From positions 93,755 through 157,754 of the forward strand of contig NZ_JAPENM010000012.1 of NCBI RefSeq assembly GCF_026342035.1: DNA of 64,000 nt, written 5' to 3'. The DNA comes from Aldersonia sp. NBC_00410 (lineage in GTDB: Bacteria; Actinomycetota; Actinomycetes; Mycobacteriales; Mycobacteriaceae). Below are positions 1 through 8,296 of the stretch, piece after piece (positions within the stretch are counted from its first letter, which is position 1; each line of letters opens with the position of its first letter). Both the position numbers and the translations under genes were made by a program. A model generated the notes under the pieces. It made no database searches, was not told the origin of the DNA, and worked only from the letters and a program-made list of their open reading frames with translations.

Positions 1-1
1 G

Positions 2-91
2 GCCACCTTCGGTGGAGACGTCACGGGAATGCTGCCCGACGAGGTGCACAAGCGGCTGTTGACCCGGATCGCCGAGCGCGCCGGGCAGTAA
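2..91 (+). CDS. coaD: Phosphopantetheine adenylyltransferase, C-terminal end only
   Basis: Only the last 29 codons and the TAA stop are inside the window. The peptide contains GGDVTGMLPDEVHKRL, which matches the C-terminal helix of actinobacterial CoaD (the M. tuberculosis protein has GGDVSELLPEPVNRRL there). CoaD makes dephospho-CoA from phosphopantetheine and ATP. The gene lies upstream of sepIVA in the same direction, as I recall for mycobacteria, which supports the call. The active-site residues are outside the window. The 130 bases that follow, up to sepIVA, show no gene or clear signal. Confidence 0.82.
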   Translation, partial: ATFGGDVTGMLPDEVHKRLLTRIAERAGQ

Positions 92-221
92 CGCCGGGGG
101 TAAGCAGGTCCCGACACACCCCGCGGCCAACGGGACGCTCGCGGCGTGGGCAGGCAGACTGGAGCGCGACTGGTTCGAGGACGACCCGGGCCGCACTGTC
201 GAGTGACGATTGGGGTTTCTC

Positions 222-968
222 GTGTATCGCGTATTCGAGGCTCTCGATGAAATGGTGGCGATCGTCGAGGAGGCGCGTGGCATTCCGCCGACGCGCAGCT
301 GCATTGTGCCCCGCGGCGATGTCCTCGACCTGCTCGACGACATGCGCGAGGCGATTCCCGGCGAACTCGACGACGCGCAGGACGTGCTCGATCACCGCGA
401 CCGGCTGATCGGGGATGCCACGGCGACCGCGAACCGGACTGTCGACGCCGCCAACGCGGAAGCCACCCATACGATCGAAGGCGCGCGCGCGGAAGCCGAC
501 CGGCTGCTCGCCGACGCGAAGGCGCAGGCGGACCGGATGGTCGCCGAAGCCACCGCCCACGCCGATGAGCTCGTCGCCGCGGCGCAGACCGAGGTCCAGC
601 GGCTGAGCAGTGACGCGAAACGGGACTACGACGCGGTGACCGCGCGTGGCCGGGCCGAATCGGATCGACTCGTACAGGCCGGTCAGGCGTCCTATGACCG
701 TGCTGTCGCCGAGGGTAACGCCGAGCAGCAGCGTCTCGTCGCCCAGACCGAGGTCGCGCAGGCCGCACGCACCGAGTCGGCCCGCGTGATCGACGAGGCG
801 CACGCCGAATCGGACCGACTGCGCAGCGAATGCGACCACTACGTCGATTCGAAACTCGCCGACTTCGAGGAGTTGCTCACCAACACGGTTCGCTCCGTAG
901 GGCGCGGGCGGCAGCAGTTGCGCACCGGGACCGGGGCGCCGGACTACGCGGCCGAGTACCGCCGCTGA
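222..968 (+). CDS. sepIVA: DivIVA-like coiled-coil septum protein SepIVA (Rv2927c family)
   Basis: A 248-residue soluble protein that opens VYRVFEALDEMVAIVEEARG. The middle, about residues 65-220, is a long Ala/Glu/Arg-rich coiled coil with repeated AEADRLLADAKAQ-type heptads. It ends in a conserved block, LRSECDHYVDSKLADFEELL, then SVGRGRQQLRTG. This matches the DivIVA-domain protein Rv2927c, called SepIVA in M. smegmatis, where it acts at the division septum and in cell-wall growth. The GTG at 222 was chosen because homologues start at the equivalent of YRVFEALDE; a TTG at 210 would only add four residues. A palindromic repeat follows the gene. Confidence 0.88.
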   Translation: MYRVFEALDEMVAIVEEARGIPPTRSCIVPRGDVLDLLDDMREAIPGELDDAQDVLDHRDRLIGDATATANRTVDAANAEATHTIEGARAEADRLLADAKAQADRMVAEATAHADELVAAAQTEVQRLSSDAKRDYDAVTARGRAESDRLVQAGQASYDRAVAEGNAEQQRLVAQTEVAQAARTESARVIDEAHAESDRLRSECDHYVDSKLADFEELLTNTVRSVGRGRQQLRTGTGAPDYAAEYRR

Positions 969-990
969 CCGTCCGCAGACTCCGCTCCCC

Positions 991-1043
991 GCGGAGTGAA
1001 CGGAAGCGTTCACTCCGTTCAACGCACCAAATCTTCCGTTCAC
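991..1043. repeat. Palindromic dispersed repeat, copy A
   Basis: GGAGTGAACG (993-1002) and CGTTCACTCC (1007-1016) form a 10-bp stem with a GAAG loop. A right-hand tail containing ACGCACC and ATCTTCCGTTCA follows. A second copy at 25121-25171 shares 25 of 32 bases from CACTCCG onward. The element sits between sepIVA and the DUF177 gene and could end transcription, but there is no T-tract. Confidence 0.7.
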
Positions 1044-1148
1044 GGTTCCCAGAGGTAGGGGAGTGCGCCGGGATTTTTGGCCGGCCGATCCGCATCGCGT
1101 ATTGTGGGGTGGTTGCCCAATCCCCCGATAGACCTCAGGAGTACAACC

Positions 1149-1790
1149 GTGTCCACGCAGCATGCGCGCCGTCGCGGTGGGTCCGCCCGCCCGGTTGACG
1201 CCGATTTCGTGCTGGGCACCCGCACTCTCGGACGTCGGCCGGGGTCGATGCGTACCGTCACGCGGACGTTGTCGGCGCCGGCGCGGATCGGGCTCGATCT
1301 CGTCGCCATTCCCAAGGGCGCGCAAATCGAAATGGATCTGCGGCTCGAATCGGTGTCCGAGGGTGTGTTGGTCAGCGGCGAGATCGTCGCGCCGGTCGAG
1401 GGGGAGTGTGTGCGCTGCCTCGAGCCGTTCGGGGACTCGATCACCCTTTCGCTCACCGAGCTGTTCGCCTACCCGGACAGCGCGACCGAGCAGACCACCG
1501 ACGAAGACGAGATCCCGCGTGTCGTCGACGAGCACATCGACCTGGAGCCGGTCATCGTCGACGCGGTCGGACTGGCCTTGCCGTTGCAGCCGTTGTGCAG
1601 CCCCGACTGCCTCGGATTGTGCGCCGAATGTGGCATTCGCCTGGCGATTGCGGGATCCGACCATCGGCATGAGATACTGGATCCTCGCTGGGCTGGGCTC
1701 GCAGCCAAATTCGGTACCGGATCCACCAGCAATGAACCTGAGACTCGAGCAGAAGAAGCTCGCCTCGATCCAAATGCGGAGGAGAAGTAG
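1149..1790 (+). CDS. DUF177 (YceD family) protein
   Basis: A 213-residue protein of the DUF177/YceD family (Rv2926c type). Visible signatures are GRRPGSM near residue 34, then [43 protein letters not shown], and the C-terminal block [13 protein letters not shown] followed by [12 protein letters not shown]. The Cys pairs suggest a metal-binding knuckle. In bacteria DUF177 genes almost always precede rpmF, as here (2-nt gap), and plant and bacterial members are linked to 23S rRNA processing or accumulation. The GTG at 1149 is preceded by AGGAG at 1136-1140. Probably one transcript with rpmF and rnc. Confidence 0.88.
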   Translation: MSTQHARRRGGSARPVDADFVLGTRTLGRRPGSMRTVTRTLSAPARIGLDLVAIPKGAQIEMDLRLESVSEGVLVSGEIVAPVEGECVRCLEPFGDSITLSLTELFAYPDSATEQTTDEDEIPRVVDEHIDLEPVIVDAVGLALPLQPLCSPDCLGLCAECGIRLAIAGSDHRHEILDPRWAGLAAKFGTGSTSNEPETRAEEARLDPNAEEK

Positions 1791-1792
1791 AC

Positions 1793-1975
1793 GTGGCCGT
1801 TCCCAAGCGCCGGATGTCGCGTTCCAACACCAGGTCGCGTCGCAGCCAGTGGAAGACCACTGCGCCGACCCTGATCACGTGCCCGAACCGTGGCTGCGGC
1901 GAGAAGACTCTGCCGCACACCGCTTGCCCGTCCTGCGGGACCTACAAGGGCCGTCAGGTAGCTTCTGCCATCTGA
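1793..1975 (+). CDS. rpmF: 50S ribosomal protein L32, zinc-binding form
   Basis: A 60-residue basic protein with the L32 N-terminal signature [20 protein letters not shown]. It keeps the four zinc ligands C30-x4-C35 and C45-x2-C48, so it is the zinc (C+) paralogue. From memory, the M. tuberculosis L32 at another locus lacks these cysteines. Actinobacteria often carry both forms, and the cysteine-free one is used under zinc limitation, so a second rpmF may exist elsewhere. The GTG start lies 2 nt after the DUF177 stop, which indicates coupled translation. Confidence 0.93.
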   Translation: MAVPKRRMSRSNTRSRRSQWKTTAPTLITCPNRGCGEKTLPHTACPSCGTYKGRQVASAI

Positions 1976-1997
1976 GTGCCCTCGCCGACGAGTTCAC

Positions 1998-2810
1998 GTG
2001 AGCAGCATTGACCGCACCGAACTGCCGACCGCGCAAGCGGTGGGCAGTTCGTCTGCATGTGGGCCGGGCAATGGCGGCACACCGGACGACACCGAAGCCG
2101 AGTCGCGCGCGATATTGATCGCTGCCCTCGGCATCGACATCAGGCCCGACCTCCTCACCCTCGCGCTCACTCACCGCTCGTACGCGTACGAGCACGGTGG
2201 TCTGCCGACCAACGAGCGCCTCGAGTTCCTCGGCGACTCGGTGCTCGGCCTGAGCATCACCGAGCAGTTGTACCTGGCCCACCCCGACAAGCCCGAGGGT
2301 GAACTGGCGAAGCTGCGTGCCAGCGTGGTGAACATGCACGCCCTCGCCGAGGTCGCGCGTGGGCTCGGCGACGGCGGACTCGGCGTGCATCTGCTGCTCG
2401 GCAAGGGCGAAGAGCTGACCGGCGGCCGGGACAAGCCGAGCATCCTCGCCGACGGTATGGAATCGCTGCTCGGCGCGGTGCACCTCGAGCACGGCATCGA
2501 CGTCGCGCGCGAAGTGGTGCTCAGGCTGTTCCGCGGATTGCTCGAGCGCGCTCCCAAGATGGGCGCCGGGCTCGACTGGAAGACCAGCCTGCAGGAACTG
2601 ACAGCCGAGATCGGCGCCAGCGTGCCCAGCTACGAGGTCACCGCGACCGGGCCGGACCACGACAAGGAATTCACCGCGACGGTCATCGTCAGCGGGAAGC
2701 CGATGGGTTCGGGCGTCGGGCGGTCGAAGAAGGAAGCCGAGCAGAAGGCCGCGGGTGCGGCCTGGAATGCGCTCTCCACCGATACCGAAGCGGGCACCCG
2801 CGCGGAGTAG
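1998..2810 (+). CDS. rnc: Ribonuclease III
   Basis: A 270-residue endonuclease that cuts double-stranded RNA in rRNA precursors and some mRNAs. The signature [14 protein letters not shown] is at about residues 72-85, with the Glu and Asp that bind catalytic Mg. A C-terminal double-stranded-RNA-binding domain occupies about residues 195-262 and ends with the typical [13 protein letters not shown] helix. The protein carries an N-terminal extension of roughly 40 residues (Thr/Gly/Asp-rich) beyond the E. coli enzyme. GTG start 22 nt after rpmF; no strong ribosome binding site, so coupling is likely. Followed by mutM. Confidence 0.95.
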   Translation: MSSIDRTELPTAQAVGSSSACGPGNGGTPDDTEAESRAILIAALGIDIRPDLLTLALTHRSYAYEHGGLPTNERLEFLGDSVLGLSITEQLYLAHPDKPEGELAKLRASVVNMHALAEVARGLGDGGLGVHLLLGKGEELTGGRDKPSILADGMESLLGAVHLEHGIDVAREVVLRLFRGLLERAPKMGAGLDWKTSLQELTAEIGASVPSYEVTATGPDHDKEFTATVIVSGKPMGSGVGRSKKEAEQKAAGAAWNALSTDTEAGTRAE

Positions 2811-2828
2811 CCCGCCGCGAACCCATAC

Positions 2829-3707
2829 ATGCCCGAACTTCCCGAGGTAGAAGTCGTCCGACGCGGTCTGGCCGAGCATGTCGTCGGACACACGATCACC
2901 GGGGTCGAGGTCCGCCACCCGCGGTCGGTGCGCAGGCACGTCCCCGGCGGCGCCGATCTGGCCGCGCGGCTGACCGGCCGCCCGATCACCGCCGCCCAGC
3001 GCCGCGGCAAATTTCTCTGGCTCGTACTCGATGATGCATCCGAGGCCATCGTCGTTCATCTCGGTATGAGCGGGCAGATGCTCGTCCAACCCGTCGATGC
3101 CCCGCTGGAGAAGCACGCGCATATCCTGGCGACACTCGACTCCGGCACGCAGCTGCGCTTCGTCGATCAGCGCACCTTCGGTGGCTGGGCGCTCGCCCCC
3201 ATGGTCGAGGCAGACGGTTCGATCGTTCCCGAGCCGGTCGCCCATATCGCCCGTGACCCGCTCGATCCGCTATTCGACGTGGAGTCCGTGGTGAGCGTGA
3301 TGCGCCGCAAGCACAGTGAGATCAAACGTGTGCTGCTCGACCAGACCGTGGTGTCCGGGGTGGGCAATATCTATGCCGACGAGGCGTTGTGGCGAGCGAA
3401 GATCCACGGCGGCAGGCTCGCCGACGGACAGTCGCGGCCGAGGCTTCGCGCACTGCTGAACGACGTCCACGCGGTGATGGGCGAGGCGCTCGCGGTTGGC
3501 GGCACCTCGTTCGACTCGCTCTATGTCAACGTCAACGGCCAGTCCGGGTACTTCGAACGGTCGTTGGCGGTCTACGGTCGCGAGGAGCGGCCGTGCCGGC
3601 GGTGCGGTGCGCCGATCCGCCGGGAGAAGTTCATGAACCGCTCGTCGTACTCGTGTCCGCGCTGCCAGCCGCGGCCACGCCCGCGTGCCGAGGTCCGTAC
3701 AGCCTGA
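2829..3707 (+). CDS. mutM: Formamidopyrimidine-DNA glycosylase (Fpg/MutM)
   Basis: A 292-residue bifunctional DNA glycosylase/AP lyase that removes oxidised purines such as 8-oxoguanine. It begins [10 protein letters not shown], giving the mature N-terminal Pro nucleophile and the following catalytic Glu. The H2TH region is present ([14 protein letters not shown]), and the C-terminal zinc finger is complete: C256-x2-C259-x16-C276-x2-C279 with Arg-rich flanks. Its position right after rnc is conserved in mycobacteria. ATG at 2829 starts exactly at the family N-terminus. Confidence 0.96.
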   Translation: MPELPEVEVVRRGLAEHVVGHTITGVEVRHPRSVRRHVPGGADLAARLTGRPITAAQRRGKFLWLVLDDASEAIVVHLGMSGQMLVQPVDAPLEKHAHILATLDSGTQLRFVDQRTFGGWALAPMVEADGSIVPEPVAHIARDPLDPLFDVESVVSVMRRKHSEIKRVLLDQTVVSGVGNIYADEALWRAKIHGGRLADGQSRPRLRALLNDVHAVMGEALAVGGTSFDSLYVNVNGQSGYFERSLAVYGREERPCRRCGAPIRREKFMNRSSYSCPRCQPRPRPRAEVRTA

Positions 3708-3784
3708 CCTGCGATGACCGAACGGACCGCAAAGTGCGGCGAGAAAGTCTAACCTCGAAGTCGAGGCGGCAACGAGGAGGCGTG

Positions 3785-4360
3785 ATGCGCAAGTTGACGT
3801 ACTACGTCGCCAGCACGATCGACGGCTTCATCGCCGCCGAGGACGGCTCGGTGGACTTCTTTCCCGTCGGGGGTGACCATGGTCCCGCGATTACGGCGCA
3901 ATACCCGGAGACCGTGCCGACGAAGGTGCGCGATGCGCTCGGAATGCAGAGCGCGAACGAAACTTTCGACACGGTGCTGATGGGACGCAAGACCCACGAC
4001 TTCGGCGTGAAGACCGGCACCTCCAGCCCGTACTCGCACCTGCGCCAGTTCGTGGTGTCGACGACGCTGCTGGAGAACCCCGCGCCCGATGTCGAGCTCG
4101 TGTCCGACGACCCGCTTGCCAAGGTGCGCGAACTGAAGGCCGAGCGGGGCGTCGGCATCTGGCTGTGCGGTGGCGGCGAACTCGCCCATCATCTGCTGCC
4201 CGAGATCGACCAGATCTTCTTGAAGCTGTACCCGGTGGTGCTCGGCAGCGGCCGCGCGCTGTTCGGGCACGGAGCCGGTGTCGACCCGATCGATTTCCAC
4301 GTGGTGAGCAGCCGGGTGTTCGGCGACGGTGTCGCGTTCCTGAAGTACAGCAGGTCCTGA
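3785..4360 (+). CDS. RibD C-terminal-domain (dihydrofolate reductase-like) protein
   Basis: A 191-residue protein with a complete RibD_C fold: MRKLTYYVASTIDGFIAAEDG at the start, LMGRKTHDFG in the middle, then GVGIWLCGGGELAHHLL for nucleotide binding and LFGHGAGVDPIDF near the end. Such stand-alone proteins are probable NADPH-dependent reductases; the substrate is not predictable. AGGAGG at 3774-3779 lies 5 nt before the ATG at 3785; a GTG at 3782 is also possible. This gene and the next are not in the M. tuberculosis order between mutM and the OsmC gene, as I remember it. Confidence 0.85.
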   Translation: MRKLTYYVASTIDGFIAAEDGSVDFFPVGGDHGPAITAQYPETVPTKVRDALGMQSANETFDTVLMGRKTHDFGVKTGTSSPYSHLRQFVVSTTLLENPAPDVELVSDDPLAKVRELKAERGVGIWLCGGGELAHHLLPEIDQIFLKLYPVVLGSGRALFGHGAGVDPIDFHVVSSRVFGDGVAFLKYSRS

Positions 4361-4368
4361 CCGCGCGG

Positions 4369-5379
4369 ATGGATCCAGTCGATGCGCTGCGCGAGATCGC
4401 CTTCTGGCTCGAACGCTCGCGCGCGGAAACCCATCGGGTCAAGGCATTCCGGCGTGCCGCCGACGTTGTCGCGGGCCTCGACGAGCGTAAGCGGGCCGCA
4501 CATCGCGACGCGCGTAGCTGGGCGACGCTGACCGGAATCGGGCCGAAAACCGCGGCCGTCATCGAACAGGCCCGAGCCGGCAAGGTGCCCGACTATCTCG
4601 CCGACCTGCGGGCGCAGGCGGAACCGATCGGACCCGAGGGCGCGGCGCTGCGCGATGTCCTGCGCGGCGATCTGCACACCCATTCGGACTGGTCGGACGG
4701 TGGTAGCCCGATCGAGGAGATGATGCGCAGCGCCATCGCGCTCGGGCACGACTATCTTGCGCTGACCGACCATTCGCCACGGCTGACCGTCGCCAACGGC
4801 CTGTCCGCGGACCGGCTGCGCCAGCAGCTCGACCTGGTCGCGGAACTGAACGCCGACCTTGCACCCTTTCGCATCCTCACCGGGATCGAGGTGGACATCC
4901 TCGACGACGGTTCGCTCGATCAGCACGAGGATCTGCTCGCGCGACTCGATGTCGTGGTGGCGAGCGTGCATTCGAACCTGCGTGCCGACCGGGGCACGAT
5001 GACCGAACGGATGGTCACCGCGGTGGCCAATCCGCTGGTGGACGTGCTCGGGCACTGCACAGGGCGCCTCGTCACCGGTGGCCGGGGCACCCGCCCGGAG
5101 TCGAAGTTCGATGCCGACGTGGTCTTCGAAGCGTGCCGGCAGTACGACACCGCGGTGGAGATCAACAGCAGGCCCGAGCGGCGCGACCCGCCCGCGCGGC
5201 TCATCGATCTGGCCCTCGAAACGGGCTGTCTGTTCGCCATCGACACCGACGCCCACGCGCCCGGGCAGCTCGACTGGCAGGGCTATGGATGCGAGCGGGC
5301 GGTGGACCGTGGCGTGCCGCCCGATCGCATCGTGAACAGCTGGGCGCTCGACGACCTCTTGGCCTGGACGACGCGATAG
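4369..5379 (+). CDS. PHP-domain phosphoesterase with N-terminal helix-hairpin-helix
   Basis: A 336-residue protein. The first ~90 residues carry a helix-hairpin-helix motif (LTGIGPKTAAVIEQA), and a PHP domain starts at about residue 100 with DLHTHSDWSDG. Further metal ligands are visible: LTDHSP, GIEVDIL, VVASVHSN, DVLGHCTGR and the late IDTDAHAPGQ. This is the layout of the C-terminal part of bacterial family X DNA polymerases without the polymerase domain. It is likely a metal-dependent phosphoesterase acting on DNA ends or a small phosphate ester. The 8-nt gap after the reductase gene suggests co-transcription. ATG at 4369. Confidence 0.8.
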   Translation: MDPVDALREIAFWLERSRAETHRVKAFRRAADVVAGLDERKRAAHRDARSWATLTGIGPKTAAVIEQARAGKVPDYLADLRAQAEPIGPEGAALRDVLRGDLHTHSDWSDGGSPIEEMMRSAIALGHDYLALTDHSPRLTVANGLSADRLRQQLDLVAELNADLAPFRILTGIEVDILDDGSLDQHEDLLARLDVVVASVHSNLRADRGTMTERMVTAVANPLVDVLGHCTGRLVTGGRGTRPESKFDADVVFEACRQYDTAVEINSRPERRDPPARLIDLALETGCLFAIDTDAHAPGQLDWQGYGCERAVDRGVPPDRIVNSWALDDLLAWTTR

Positions 5380-5415
5380 CGCGATCCTGCAGCAGGCGAG
5401 CCGGAGCCGACTCCC

Positions 5416-5421
5416 TAGGAT
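5416..5421 (+). promoter_or_regulatory. -10 hexamer of a likely leaderless osmC transcript
   Basis: TAGGAT ends 7 nt before the ATG at 5429, and there is no Shine-Dalgarno sequence. This spacing puts the transcription start on the A of the start codon. Confidence 0.55.
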
Positions 5422-5428
5422 CGTCGTC

Positions 5429-5896
5429 ATGACCGACAAGACCGCAGATGTCGCGGCGCCGCAGAGTGCGCCGAGCACCCCGCCCGCGACCGAGTTGTGG
5501 GTGGAACGAACCGGCACTCGCAGCTACACCGGGCGTAGCTCGCGCGGTGCGGAGGTGCTGATCGGTTCGGAGAACGTGCAGGGCGTGTTCACGCCCGGCG
5601 AGCTGCTCAAGATCGCGCTCGCAGCGTGCAGCGGCCTGTCTGCCGACCTGCCGCTCGCGCGCCGGCTCGGTGACAACTTCGACGCGAAGGTTCGCGTTTC
5701 CGGCCCGGCCGACCGGGACAGCGAGACCTATCCGGAGTTGCGCGAGGTGTTCGAACTCGATCTGTCCGAACTCGACGAAGCAGCACGGGAACGCCTGCTG
5801 ACCGCGGTCGAGCGGTCGATCGACAAGGTGTGCACGGTCGGTCGCACCCTGAAGGCGGGCGCGCAGGTCGATCTCGCGTTCGACATCGACGCGTAG
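5429..5896 (+). CDS. OsmC/Ohr-family thiol peroxidase (Rv2923c type)
   Basis: A 155-residue OsmC-fold protein that should reduce organic hydroperoxides. The two redox cysteines are present: C67 in LALAACSGLSAD and C135 in IDKVCTVGRTL. Arg and Glu typical of the active site are also seen. A substrate loop (GVFTPGELLKIA) precedes C67. An OsmC gene is found here in mycobacteria as well. The first 20 residues are a variable Ala/Pro/Ser tail. It appears to have its own leaderless promoter. Confidence 0.88.
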   Translation: MTDKTADVAAPQSAPSTPPATELWVERTGTRSYTGRSSRGAEVLIGSENVQGVFTPGELLKIALAACSGLSADLPLARRLGDNFDAKVRVSGPADRDSETYPELREVFELDLSELDEAARERLLTAVERSIDKVCTVGRTLKAGAQVDLAFDIDA

Positions 5897-5916
5897 TAGC
5901 GCGGAGGGGGGAGACA

Positions 5917-6594
5917 GTGAGCACGAACGACGGCGGCGGGCCGCCCGATTCGACAGGCGGCGGGCCGCCCGATTCGACAGGCGGCGGGCCGCCCGATTCG
6001 ACAGGCGGCGGGCCGCCCGATTCGACAGGCGGCGGGCCGCAGGACGGTGCGCCGGAGCCGGGGTCGAGCAGTGGTCAGCAGACGCCGCCGCGGCGGGGCA
6101 ACGTCAGCCGGCAGGAGCCCGGTACGACTCAGCCGCGCCCGCCGACCGTGGGGGAGGTGCGCGCCCGCAAACAGGCGCGTAAGCAGGCCGCCGAACTCGA
6201 AGCGGCCGCGCGTGCGGCGGAAGAGCGCAGGCGCAAGCGCAACCGCAGACTCATTGGCGGTGCGGCGGTTGTCGGTGTCGTCGCCGTCGTGGCGGTGGGC
6301 TACAAGGTGCTGTCCGCGCACGAAAATGTGACCGCGCGCTGTGTGGTCATGGAAGACGGCAGCGAGGTCGTTGTCGAGGACCGGTATTGCAACGGATCGC
6401 CGGGCATGAACGGCATCTTCATCGTCGGCGGCAGCCAGTACCGCTACTACTATGGCGGTAACGGCACGATCGGGCAGTCCCCGACCGGGGGCAGCACGGT
6501 CAAACCCAAGGGCGCAGAGATCAAGACCTCGTCGGGCACCACCGTTCAGCGTGGTGGGCTCGGCGCCAAGGTCGGCGGAAGCAGTGGGTCGTAA
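5917..6594 (+). CDS. Single-pass membrane protein with YgiB/YjfM (DUF1190)-like C-terminus
   Basis: A 225-residue protein in four parts: a repeat region (four GGGPPDST units) and Pro-rich tail to about residue 80; a charged helix rich in Arg/Ala; one membrane segment (GGAAVVGVVAVVAVGYKVL); and an outer domain with two Cys (RCVVMEDG, DRYCNGS), a Tyr-rich strand (YRYYYGGNG) and a C-terminal TTVQRGGLGAKVG motif. That last motif resembles the C-terminus of E. coli YgiB (TTVTRGGFGESV). The next gene is YgiC/GspS-like, matching ygiB-ygiC order, which supports a link to that family. GTG at 5917 follows GGAGGGGGGAG. Function unknown; probably envelope. Confidence 0.72.
   Translation: MSTNDGGGPPDSTGGGPPDSTGGGPPDSTGGGPPDSTGGGPQDGAPEPGSSSGQQTPPRRGNVSRQEPGTTQPRPPTVGEVRARKQARKQAAELEAAARAAEERRRKRNRRLIGGAAVVGVVAVVAVGYKVLSAHENVTARCVVMEDGSEVVVEDRYCNGSPGMNGIFIVGGSQYRYYYGGNGTIGQSPTGGSTVKPKGAEIKTSSGTTVQRGGLGAKVGGSSGS
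5932..6040 (+). repeat. In-frame 24-bp tandem repeat, four copies plus a partial
   Basis: The unit starts GGCGGCGGGCCGCCCG and ends ATTCGACA. Copies begin at 5932, 5956, 5980 and 6004, with a partial copy at 6028. They look identical at the DNA level and encode GGGPPDST, which indicates recent slippage or homogenisation. Because the unit is 24 nt, copy-number change keeps the frame. Confidence 0.95.
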
Positions 6595-6597
6595 CTG

Positions 6598-7764
6598 ATG
6601 CGGCGCGTACATCGCAGCCCGCGCAACGGGTGGGAGACCATCGTCGAGGCGCAGGGCCTGGTATACGGCACTCCCGCCAGGGATGGCGGCGGCAACGCAC
6701 GGCCCTATTGGGACGAGTCGGTGCACTACGAGTTCGAGATGGACGAGATCCTCGCCCTCGAAGCCGATGTCGAACTGCTGCACTCGATGTGCCTGAAGGC
6801 AGTGGAGCAGGTGATTTTGCTCGAGCGATACGCGGATTTCGGCCTGCCGGAATGGAGTTGGCCGCATATTGCCGAATCGTGGCGGCGTAGCGATCCGCAT
6901 GTGTACGGGCGCTTCGACCTGCGCTACGACGGACGCCGGCCCGCGAAACTGCTCGAGTACAACGCGGACACACCGACCACGGTGCTCGAGGCGGCAATTC
7001 TGCAGTGGCACTGGCTGACCGACCTCTACCCCGAGGACGACCAGTGGAACTCGTTGCACGAGAAGCTGGTTGAGCGCTGGGGCGCGGTCAAGGGAACGCT
7101 GCCCGGCTCGGAGCTGCACTTCACCTGGTCGTCGGCGGATGCGTCCGGCGAGGACAACGTCACCACCGCTTATTTGCAGGAGACCGCGGCAGAGGCGGGA
7201 TTCGACACGGTTGCGCTCGCGATCGAGGAGGTCGGATTCGACACCGAGCTCGGGCGTTTCGTCGATCTCGCCGAGGCGCCCATCGAGGCTATCTTCAAGC
7301 TCTACCCATGGGAGTGGGTGCTCGACGACGACTTCGGCAAACGGGTCGTGGAAAGCCTGCCGTCCACCATGTGGATCGAACCTTTGTGGAAGACGCTGCT
7401 GAGCAACAAGGCGATTCTCGCGGTGCTATGGGAGATGTATCCCGGCCACCCGAACCTGCTGCCCGCCTTCCTCGATGACCCGGGCATGCTGACCGAGTAC
7501 GTACGCAAGCCCAAGCTCGGGCGCGAAGGCGCGAACATGACCGTCGTCGGCGGTGGGTTCGAGACCGCGACCGGCGGTATCTACGGCGAAGAAGGCTACG
7601 TCTACCAATTGCTCGACCCACTACCCGAATTCGACGGCATGCGCCCCGCTCTCGGCGCATGGATCGTCGGAGACGAATCTGCCGGGCTCGGCATTCGTGA
7701 GACTGCCGGCTTGATCACCGACGATGGCGCGGCTTTCGTGCCGCATCGCATTCCGCAGAGCTGA
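6598..7764 (+). CDS. Glutathionylspermidine synthase-like ATP-grasp ligase (YgiC/YjfC family)
   Basis: A 388-residue protein of the GspS C-terminal (ATP-grasp) family. Characteristic blocks are WDESVHYEF, GRFDLRYDG followed by LLEYNADTPT, QWHW with a nearby DQWNSLHEKL, KLYPWEWVLDDDFG, and WIEPLWKTLLSNKAILAVLW. The later part PKLGREGANMTVV is typical of the nucleotide-binding region, and the protein ends near GIRETAGLITDDGAAFVPH. No amidase domain is fused. Actinomycetes make mycothiol rather than glutathione, so true glutathionylspermidine synthesis is unlikely and the peptide or amine substrate is unknown. Starts 3 nt after the previous stop; DUF350 gene follows. Confidence 0.86.
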   Translation: MRRVHRSPRNGWETIVEAQGLVYGTPARDGGGNARPYWDESVHYEFEMDEILALEADVELLHSMCLKAVEQVILLERYADFGLPEWSWPHIAESWRRSDPHVYGRFDLRYDGRRPAKLLEYNADTPTTVLEAAILQWHWLTDLYPEDDQWNSLHEKLVERWGAVKGTLPGSELHFTWSSADASGEDNVTTAYLQETAAEAGFDTVALAIEEVGFDTELGRFVDLAEAPIEAIFKLYPWEWVLDDDFGKRVVESLPSTMWIEPLWKTLLSNKAILAVLWEMYPGHPNLLPAFLDDPGMLTEYVRKPKLGREGANMTVVGGGFETATGGIYGEEGYVYQLLDPLPEFDGMRPALGAWIVGDESAGLGIRETAGLITDDGAAFVPHRIPQS

Positions 7765-7808
7765 CCAGACCCGACCACGCACCGCACCAATCCGAACGGA
7801 GACAGTGA

Positions 7809-8261
7809 ATGATCTCGAATCTGGCACTCGAGGAGGGCTTCTGGCGCCTGCTGGGCCGCGGCTCGTATGCGATCGCGCTTTACGCTCTCGTCGGGCTCGG
7901 CCTGATGACCGTGGGCTTCTTTGCGATCGACCTGACCACGCCGGGCAACCTGCGGCACATGGTGCGTGACGGAAAGCCGAACGCCATCATCGTGACCTCG
8001 GCGGGGCTGATCAGCATGGCGTTCATCGTCGTGCTCGCGATTTTCTCTTCGGCCGGCAAGCTGTCCGAGGGCCTGATCGCCTCGATCATCTGGGGCCTCG
8101 TTGGTATTGGTGCGCAGATCATTTCGGTGCGCGTCATTGAAAAGGTGATCGGTATCGACATCGGTCGGGTAATCATGGCCGAGAAGTATCTGCCCGAGGT
8201 GCTGCTCGTCGCGGCCGCGCATTTCGCGCTCGGCCTCGTGGTCGCTTTCGCGATTCTGTAG
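7809..8261 (+). CDS. DUF350 (YjfL family) inner-membrane protein
   Basis: A 150-residue protein with about four membrane helices. It carries the DUF350 signature FAIDLTTPG followed by NAIIVTSAG. DUF350 proteins are repeatedly found with GspS-like ligases and YgiB/YjfM proteins (E. coli yjfL next to yjfM-yjfC), the same three families as in this operon. Ribosome binding site GGAGACAG lies before the ATG at 7809. Function unknown; the operon context suggests an envelope-associated modification system. Confidence 0.85.
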   Translation: MISNLALEEGFWRLLGRGSYAIALYALVGLGLMTVGFFAIDLTTPGNLRHMVRDGKPNAIIVTSAGLISMAFIVVLAIFSSAGKLSEGLIASIIWGLVGIGAQIISVRVIEKVIGIDIGRVIMAEKYLPEVLLVAAAHFALGLVVAFAIL

Positions 8262-8266
8262 TCGCC

Positions 8267-8296
8267 GAGCCGGTTCCGTGCGGTCCGGTCCGGCTC
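8267..8296. terminator. Probable terminator between convergent genes
   Basis: GAGCCGG (8267-8273) pairs with CCGGCTC (8290-8296) across a 16-nt GC-rich loop. It lies exactly between the stops of the DUF350 gene and the opposing APC permease gene. No T-tract is present. Confidence 0.45.

Noticed and set aside
21..1670. 549-codon open frame on the minus strand
   Set aside because: It lies antisense to sepIVA and the DUF177 gene, has no family motif and is Arg/Gly/Val-rich shadow coding typical of high-GC DNA.
5932..6040. Possible CRISPR array
   Set aside because: The units are directly adjacent without unique spacers and lie in frame inside a coding gene.
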